A stretch of 48,075 bases of DNA from Pseudolabrys sp. (GTDB taxonomy: Bacteria > Pseudomonadota > Alphaproteobacteria > Rhizobiales > Xanthobacteraceae): positions 1-48,075 of the forward strand of contig JAHCKF010000002.1 of NCBI GenBank assembly GCA_026125925.1, read 5' to 3'. The position numbers were made by a program, and so were the translations under genes. Below the pieces are notes generated by a model. The model made no database searches. It was not told the DNA's origin and was given only the letters and a program-made list of their open reading frames with translations. Shown here in pieces: positions 42,139 through 48,075 of this stretch. The number at the start of each line of letters is the position of its first letter. Position 1 is the first letter of the stretch.

Positions 42139-42839
42139 TGCTCGAAGTCAGCAATATCACGGCTTTCTACGGCGAGACGCAGGCTTTGTTCTCCGTCTCG
42201 CTGTCAGTGCGCGAAGGCGAGGTGCTGGCTTTATTGGGGGCCAATGGCGCCGGCAAGACGACGGTGTTGCGGTCGATCCTCGGACTGACTCGCGCGCGGC
42301 AGGGCGAGATTCGCTTTCAGCAGAAGTCGATCGCCGCGCGGCCGACTCACGAGATCGCCGGCGCGGGCATCGGCTGGGTACCGGACGACCGCCGGCTTTG
42401 CCCAACGCTCACGGTGCGCCAGAACCTCATGCTGGGTGAAAAGCGAACCGCGTTCCGTGCATGGTCGCTGGGCGAGGTCACCGAGATTTTCTCGCCGTTG
42501 AAGTATCTGATGGCGCGAGACGCCGAAACCTTGTCTGGCGGCGAAATGCAGATGGTGGCGATCGGCCGTGCGTTGCTCGGCTCGCCCGGGCTTGTGCTGT
42601 TCGACGAGCCGAGCCAGGGGCTGGCGCCCAAGATTGTCGATGACGTACTCGGCGTCATCCGTCGCCTGAAGGCGGCCGGCATCGCCAGCATCGTGGTCGA
42701 ACAGAACGCCGATATCGCTTTGTCCGTCGCGGATCACGTCGTCGTGCTGTCGCATGGGCAAGTCGCATGGCGAGGCGAGGCGGCAGCGCTGCGCGACGAT
42801 CCGGCGCTGAAGCGTCAACTCCTCGGGGGGCCGCAATGA
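42138..42839 (+). CDS. livF: ABC ATPase LivF type
   Basis: The ATG at 42138 sits in TGATG with the LivG stop and gives 233 residues. Motifs are Walker A GANGAGKTT, signature TLSGGEMQMVAIGRAL, Walker B LVLFDEPSQGLAP and VVEQNAD. It is a full-length LivF. The next gene overlaps by 4 bp (ATGA). Confidence 0.94.
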   Translation: MLEVSNITAFYGETQALFSVSLSVREGEVLALLGANGAGKTTVLRSILGLTRARQGEIRFQQKSIAARPTHEIAGAGIGWVPDDRRLCPTLTVRQNLMLGEKRTAFRAWSLGEVTEIFSPLKYLMARDAETLSGGEMQMVAIGRALLGSPGLVLFDEPSQGLAPKIVDDVLGVIRRLKAAGIASIVVEQNADIALSVADHVVVLSHGQVAWRGEAAALRDDPALKRQLLGGPQ

Positions 42840-43453
42840 TCGCGGCGCCACTTCTTCAACTGGACCGCGTCGAGAAAGTCTACCATCGCGGTCTTTTCGA
42901 CCGCGCGCCGGCTTTTTCGCTGCGTGTCGATCTTGGCTTCAACTGCTCCGAGATCGTCGGTGTCATGGGGCCGAACGGCGCAGGCAAAACCACCTTGTTC
43001 GAGATGATCGCCGGTTCGAATGCCCCGACCGGGGGCAGGGTTATGGTCGCCGGCCAGGACATCCAGAATGTTCGCTATCGGCAGCGGGACCGGCTGGCGA
43101 TCCACTATCATCAGTCCTATCAAGTGCGGCATTTCCGCAAGCGCAAGCCGTCTTTCATGATGGAACGGGCCGCCGGCTCATATCCGCTGGTCCATCTGTT
43201 CGACGAGCCGCAGTTCAACACGCAGGACGGCTATATCGGTTTCATGCTGGATTTTTTCCGCAAGCTGCGTGGCGAGAACCGGCTGGTCTTCATCTGCCTG
43301 CATCCGACCGCGTCGTTCCAGATCGACATCATGCGGGAAGTGTGCGAGCGTTTCCTGTTCGTCAACAAAGGCGGGGTGGCCGAGTATGCCACCTTGCCGG
43401 ACATGACCCGGCAACCGGATGTGCGCCAGTATCTCGGCGCGCTGGCTCCCTGA
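42836..43453 (+). CDS. Reduced ABC-type ATPase lacking the signature subdomain
   Basis: This 205-residue protein starts in an ATGA overlap with LivF. It has a perfect Walker A (GPNGAGKT, residues 45-52), a Q-loop-like YHQSYQ (91-96), Walker B LVHLFDEP with E124 and a switch histidine (CLHPT, H156). Only about 25 residues separate the Q-loop from Walker B, against roughly 70 in LivF, and no LSGGQ-like signature exists, so the helical subdomain is essentially deleted. Without a signature it could not complete a composite site on a partner, but it could still bind ATP. It might regulate the transporter or replace one half-site. The upstream operon already has a full LivG/LivF pair. Confidence 0.85.
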   Translation: MIAAPLLQLDRVEKVYHRGLFDRAPAFSLRVDLGFNCSEIVGVMGPNGAGKTTLFEMIAGSNAPTGGRVMVAGQDIQNVRYRQRDRLAIHYHQSYQVRHFRKRKPSFMMERAAGSYPLVHLFDEPQFNTQDGYIGFMLDFFRKLRGENRLVFICLHPTASFQIDIMREVCERFLFVNKGGVAEYATLPDMTRQPDVRQYLGALAP

Positions 43454-43497
43454 TCACCCCTTCGACCCGCATTTTGCATTGCAACGTGAGTAGACCG

Positions 43498-44943
43498 ATG
43501 AGCGCGCCGCAGTATCTCTCCAAGCTCGACCACTACATCAACGGCGCCTGGGTTCAGCCGACCTCCGGCAAGAGCCAGGACGTCGTCAACCCGGCGACCA
43601 ACCAGCCGATAGGCAAGCTCGGCCACGCATCGAAGGCCGACCTCGACGCCGCGGTGAAGGCGGCGGAGGCCGGCTTCAAGACCTGGCGGAAGGTCTCGGC
43701 CTTCGAGCGCGCCAAGATCCTGCGCAAGGCCGCCGATCTGGTGCGCGCCCGCGCCGAGCAGATCGCCACGGCGCTTACCTTCGAGCAGGGCAAGATCCTG
43801 GGCGAGGCCAAGCTCGAAGTCATGGGCTCGGCCGACGTCATCGACTGGTTCGCCGACGAGGGCCGTCGTGCCTATGGCCGCATCATTCCGGCGCGTGCCG
43901 AGGGGGTGCGCAATATGGTGACGATGGAACCGGTTGGTCCCGTTGCGGGCTTCTCGCCGTGGAATTTCCCCGTCCTGCAGGCGACGCGCAAGATCAGTGC
44001 CGCGCTCGCCGCCGGTTGCTCGATCATCGTCAAGTGTCCGGAAGAAACGCCCGGCTCGCCGATCGAGTTCGTGAAGTGCTTCGAGGAAGCAGGCGTGCCC
44101 GCCGGGGTCATCAATCTTCTGTACGGCGTGCCGGCGGAGATTTCTGAATACCTCATCGCGCATCCGACGATCCGCAAGATCTCGTTCACCGGTTCGGTGC
44201 CGGTCGGCAAGCAACTCGCCTCGCTCGCCGGTCTGCATATGAAGCGCGCGACCATGGAGCTCGGCGGCCATGCGCCGGTGATGGTGTTCGACGATGCCGA
44301 CATCGACGGCGCGGCGACGTTGACTGCCTTTCTGAAGTATCGCAATGCCGGCCAGGTTTGCGTGTCGCCGACGCGCTTTTTCGTGCAGGAAAAGGCCTAC
44401 GACAAGTTCGTGTCGAAGTTCATCGACCTCGCCAAGGCGGTGAAGGTCGGCGACGGCTTCGATCCGGCCAGCAAGATGGGCCCGCTTGCCAATCCGCGCC
44501 GCGTCAACGCGATGGAGAGCATCATCCTCGACGCGAGGGAGAAGGGCGCCAAGGTCGAGACGGGCGGCGAGCGTATCGGCAATGCCGGCAATTTCTTCGA
44601 GCCGACCGTGCTGACCAATGTGCCGCAGAATGCCCGTATCCTGAGCGAGGAACCATTCGGCCCTGTGGCGGTGATGATGCCGTTCAAGGATGCAGACTCC
44701 ATGCTTGAACAGGCCAACAGCCTGCCATTCGGTCTGGCCAGCTACGCCTTCACCAAGGATGCCAAGACCGCGGCCAAGTTGTCGGATTCGATCGATGCCG
44801 GCATGCTGACCATCAACCACTTCGGCATCGCGCTGCCCGAGACGCCGTTCGGCGGCATCAAGGATTCCGGCTACGGCCACGAAGGCGGCATCGAAGGTTT
44901 GAGCGCGTATCTCCAGACCAAGTTCGTCAGTCACCTGGCCTGA
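43498..44943 (+). CDS. NAD(P)-dependent aldehyde dehydrogenase, succinate-semialdehyde type
   Basis: This 481-residue aldehyde dehydrogenase has the catalytic Glu in MELGGHAP (E254) and the nucleophile in AGQVCVSPTRF (C288). The sequence pattern follows the SSADH/GabD branch (FSPWNFPVLQATRKISAALAAGCSIIVK). It begins 44 bp after the reduced ATPase gene with only a weak ribosome binding site. It probably oxidises an aldehyde from the compound imported by the Liv-type system. The exact aldehyde is not readable. Confidence 0.9.
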   Translation: MSAPQYLSKLDHYINGAWVQPTSGKSQDVVNPATNQPIGKLGHASKADLDAAVKAAEAGFKTWRKVSAFERAKILRKAADLVRARAEQIATALTFEQGKILGEAKLEVMGSADVIDWFADEGRRAYGRIIPARAEGVRNMVTMEPVGPVAGFSPWNFPVLQATRKISAALAAGCSIIVKCPEETPGSPIEFVKCFEEAGVPAGVINLLYGVPAEISEYLIAHPTIRKISFTGSVPVGKQLASLAGLHMKRATMELGGHAPVMVFDDADIDGAATLTAFLKYRNAGQVCVSPTRFFVQEKAYDKFVSKFIDLAKAVKVGDGFDPASKMGPLANPRRVNAMESIILDAREKGAKVETGGERIGNAGNFFEPTVLTNVPQNARILSEEPFGPVAVMMPFKDADSMLEQANSLPFGLASYAFTKDAKTAAKLSDSIDAGMLTINHFGIALPETPFGGIKDSGYGHEGGIEGLSAYLQTKFVSHLA

Positions 44944-45420
44944 CATAACTTCGCTGGTCCTTCAGCGGCCGAACAGCGGACTTCGTCGAAGCCGACAGCG
45001 CCGACGGCTTCAGGCCGCAGACATCCATGGTGCGGCCGAGATCATGATCATCTCGGCCTTGAGGGCTGTGAGCAAGGGCCTCTCTCGATCGCTGTTCTTA
45101 CCGGCGAGCATCGCATCAGAAGATCGACCAGATAGAGCCGCCATGGTCCGCGGCTTGGCCAAGCCAATCTGTGAGATTATTCTGAGCTGGTCAGCTGCGT
45201 AATACCTAGAAAATCCGCCGAGGTCGCAGGCGCCAGCGTGCGTTTGTTGTGCCAAGTGGGCTCCTCGCTAGAGTCTTGGCTCATTGCAGCCATGTCGCAC
45301 CTGGCCCGATCTTTGATCTTTATTTTCTCTTGATGTTCCCCAAAGCCATTCCGCATCGTTTCTTTATGCTTTCAAACCTATTTCCAAGGTCGCTCCGCAG
45401 CCTTTTGAAAGGGAGCCATG
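44944..45420. other. 477-bp intergenic region with a hairpin upstream of kdp
   Basis: No convincing gene is present. A hairpin, GGCCGAGAT (45034-45042) with ATCTCGGCC (45050-45058), 7-nt loop, could end the aldehyde dehydrogenase transcript. An 81-codon minus-strand frame at 45010-45255 has no family resemblance and is not called. The AT-richer stretch 45310-45400 (TTTATT, TTTATG) probably contains the kdp promoter, though no KdpE-type box could be fixed. Confidence 0.55.
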
Positions 45421-45504
45421 ATGCTTGATTTTGTCGTTCTCCTCCTCGGCTCAGTCCTGTTCGTGGCGACGATTGGCTACGCCATCGCCTGCGACCGCCT
45501 CTGA
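45421..45504 (+). CDS. Tiny membrane protein preceding KdpF
   Basis: A 27-residue frame MLDFVVLLLGSVLFVATIGY... ending ACDRL starts at 45421 (ATG at 45418 adds one Met). AAAGGGAG lies just upstream. It is a single hydrophobic helix with a short cationic tail and is followed 9 bp later by kdpF. Similar tiny ORFs in front of kdpF occur in other proteobacteria, to my recollection. It may assist KdpFABC assembly. Confidence 0.65.
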   Translation: MLDFVVLLLGSVLFVATIGYAIACDRL

Positions 45505-45513
45505 AGGTACGCC

Positions 45514-45603
45514 ATGTCCATCGACTATTCGCTCGCGGCCCTCGTGACCCTGGGGTTGCTCGTCTATCTCACCTACGCGCTGCTGCGCCCCGAACGGTTT
45601 TGA
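45514..45603 (+). CDS. kdpF: Potassium-transporting ATPase KdpF subunit
   Basis: This 29-residue protein, MSIDYSLAALVTLGLLVYLT..., ends with the KdpF hallmark YALLRPERF. It is a single TM helix that stabilises the KdpFABC complex. The stop is 9 bp before kdpA. Confidence 0.9.
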   Translation: MSIDYSLAALVTLGLLVYLTYALLRPERF

Positions 45604-45612
45604 GGCCGTGTC

Positions 45613-47316
45613 ATGACGCTCATCGGCTGGACTCAGATCGCGCTGTATTGCGCCATCATCGTTGCTCTCACCCCGATAGTCGGCGGTTACATGACTCGCG
45701 TCTTCAACGGCGAGCGCACCTTCCTGTCGCCGGTGCTGCGGCCGGTCGAAGGGTTGATCTACCGGTTCGGCGGCGTCGATGAAAAGAACGAGCAGCACTG
45801 GCTGACCTATACAGTGGCCATGCTGCTCTTCCACGCCGGCGGCTTCGCCATTCTCTACGCGGTACTGCGACTGCAGGATGCGCTGCCCTTCAATCCGGCC
45901 GGACAGGCCCCGGTCGCCCCCGATCTGGCCTTCAACACCGCGATCAGCTTCATCACCAATACCAACTGGCAGAACTACGGCGGCGAAAGCACGCTGTCGT
46001 ACCTGACGCAAATGCTGGGCTTGACGCCACAGAACTTCCTGTCGGCGGCGACCGGCATTGTGCTGGCGGTGGCGTTGATCCGCGGCTTCGCCCGCGCCTC
46101 GGCGAAGACGGTCGGCAACTTCTGGGTCGATGTCACGCGCTGTACGCTCTACATCCTGCTGCCGATGTGCATCGTCTTCACCCTGTTCCTGGTCTGGCAG
46201 GGCATGCCGCAGACTTTGGGGCCCTATGTCGAGGCCACGACGCTGGAAGGCGCCAAGCAGACCATCGCGGTCGGCCCGGTCGCCTCGCAGGTGGCGATCA
46301 AGATGCTCGGCACCAATGGCGGCGGCTTCTTCAACGCCAATGCCTCGCATCCCTTCGAGAACCCGACGGCGCTGTCGAACTTCGTGCAGATGCTATCGAT
46401 CTTCGTCCTGGGCGCCGCGCTCACCAATGTGTTCGGCCGCATGGTCGGGAACCAGAGGCAGGGCTGGGCGATCCTGGCCGCCATGGGCGTGCTGTTCATC
46501 GCAGGTGTTGCGTTCTGCTACTGGGCCGAAGCCTACGGCACGCACACGTTGAGCGCCCTTGGCCTGACCGGCGGCAATATGGAAGGCAAGGAAGTCCGCT
46601 TCGGTATCGTCGGCTCCGCGTTGTTCGCGGTCATCACCACCGCGGCCTCGTGCGGGGCGGTCAACGCCTTGCACGATAGTTTCACCGCGCTCGGCGGTAT
46701 GATCCCGCTCATCAATATCGAGCTCGGCGAGATCGTCATTGGCGGCGTCGGCGCCGGGCTCTACGGCATGCTGCTGTTCGTCATTCTCACGGTGTTCGTC
46801 GCCGGTCTGATGGTTGGCCGCACGCCGGAATATGTCGGCAAGAAGATCGAAGCGCGCGAGGTAAAGATGGGGATGCTCGCCATCCTCATCCTGCCGCTGA
46901 TGATCCTCGGTTGGACGGCGATTGCCGTCGTCTATCCGCCCGCGGTCGCGTCGATGGCCAATGCCGGTCCGCACGGCTTCACCGAGGTCCTCTACGCTTA
47001 TTCGTCGCAGACCGGCAATAACGGCTCGGCCTTCGCCGGGCTCACCGGCAACACCTTCTTCTACAACCTGTCGGGCGCGGTCGCGATGTTCATCGGCCGC
47101 TTCTGGATGATCGTGCCAGCCATGGCGATTGCCGGCTCGCTGGCCCAGAAGAAAATGGTCGCGGCTTCCGCCGGCACGTTCCCGACGACCGGCGGCCTGT
47201 TCGTTGGCCTACTGGTCGGCGTCATCCTCATCGTCGGGGGTCTTACGTTCTTCCCGGCCCTCGCGCTCGGCCCCATCGTCGAACATCTGGCGATGCAGGC
47301 CGGCCAGCTCTTCTAA
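45613..47316 (+). CDS. kdpA: Potassium-transporting ATPase subunit KdpA
   Basis: This 567-residue membrane protein has the K+ selectivity-filter segments [11 protein letters not shown] (about 115-125) and [18 protein letters not shown] (about 234-250). The C-terminus is [20 protein letters not shown]. KdpA is the channel-like K+-binding subunit of the KdpFABC pump. The length matches the family (about 557-570). It sits between kdpF and kdpB as in the standard operon. Confidence 0.97.
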   Translation: MTLIGWTQIALYCAIIVALTPIVGGYMTRVFNGERTFLSPVLRPVEGLIYRFGGVDEKNEQHWLTYTVAMLLFHAGGFAILYAVLRLQDALPFNPAGQAPVAPDLAFNTAISFITNTNWQNYGGESTLSYLTQMLGLTPQNFLSAATGIVLAVALIRGFARASAKTVGNFWVDVTRCTLYILLPMCIVFTLFLVWQGMPQTLGPYVEATTLEGAKQTIAVGPVASQVAIKMLGTNGGGFFNANASHPFENPTALSNFVQMLSIFVLGAALTNVFGRMVGNQRQGWAILAAMGVLFIAGVAFCYWAEAYGTHTLSALGLTGGNMEGKEVRFGIVGSALFAVITTAASCGAVNALHDSFTALGGMIPLINIELGEIVIGGVGAGLYGMLLFVILTVFVAGLMVGRTPEYVGKKIEAREVKMGMLAILILPLMILGWTAIAVVYPPAVASMANAGPHGFTEVLYAYSSQTGNNGSAFAGLTGNTFFYNLSGAVAMFIGRFWMIVPAMAIAGSLAQKKMVAASAGTFPTTGGLFVGLLVGVILIVGGLTFFPALALGPIVEHLAMQAGQLF

Positions 47317-47334
47317 TTCCCGGAGTTCACGTCC

Positions 47335-48075
<741 letters not shown>

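Noticed and set aside
43231..44946. 571-codon minus-strand open frame opposite the aldehyde dehydrogenase
   Set aside because: It mirrors a clear aldehyde dehydrogenase with catalytic residues; long antisense frames are expected in GC-rich DNA and the product has low-complexity His/Arg/Asp composition.
45010..45255. 81-codon minus-strand frame upstream of kdp
   Set aside because: No recognisable family, no good ribosome binding site, and it contains a hairpin more likely to be a terminator.

Overview
The window is GC-rich, tightly packed DNA from one chromosome. Gene content (several branched-chain amino acid-type ABC importers, TAXI-TRAP transport, phthalate-type ring oxygenation, AtzE/AtzF-type urea-carboxylate amidases, KdpFABC) and codon use suggest an alphaproteobacterium of the Hyphomicrobiales, close to Bradyrhizobium, Rhodopseudomonas or Pseudolabrys. 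That assignment is inference; no rRNA or other marker gene is present. No tRNA, rRNA, insertion sequence, prophage or CRISPR array was seen.

Layout. (1) 1-7011: a small-molecule catabolic island. A Liv-type importer (permease cut by the window edge, binding protein 533-1747) is divergent from a DUF1185 protein, an HpaB-family FADH2 monooxygenase and an enamidase-like amidohydrolase. These are followed by a flavin reductase and cupin on the other strand and a DUF2848 protein. Together they look like uptake, oxygenation and C-N hydrolysis of an unidentified N-heterocycle or enamide. (2) 7099-17381: an LprI-like protein, then eight same-strand genes mostly of unknown function: a membrane protein, a zinc-ribbon/TM/periplasmic protein, a 1179-residue giant, a C-terminal zinc-ribbon protein and four exported proteins. 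This is the best candidate for an undescribed envelope system.

(3) 17450-26250: a phthalate-type module. It holds a TAXI-TRAP importer, Rieske oxygenase, dihydroxyphthalate decarboxylase-like enzyme, small protein, Gfo/Idh dehydrogenase, FMN/2Fe-2S reductase and a MarR regulator. Three copies of the palindrome CTTAG-N4-CTAAG sit at its three promoter regions, so the parts probably form one regulon. (4) 26582-35999: an AtzF-type hydrolase (+) converging on a long minus-strand operon that runs binding protein, two permeases, fused ATPase, AtzG, AtzE, GntR.

(5) 36230-44943: an RpiR regulator and SDR dehydrogenase are divergent from a complete Liv-type importer. That importer also encodes a third, strongly reduced ABC ATPase without a signature motif, and is followed by an aldehyde dehydrogenase. 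(6) 45421-48075: the start of a Kdp potassium pump operon (tiny membrane ORF, kdpF, kdpA, kdpB cut by the window end).

A recurring theme: in all four import systems a strong hairpin lies between the binding-protein gene and the first permease gene, which could raise binding protein output over membrane subunits.
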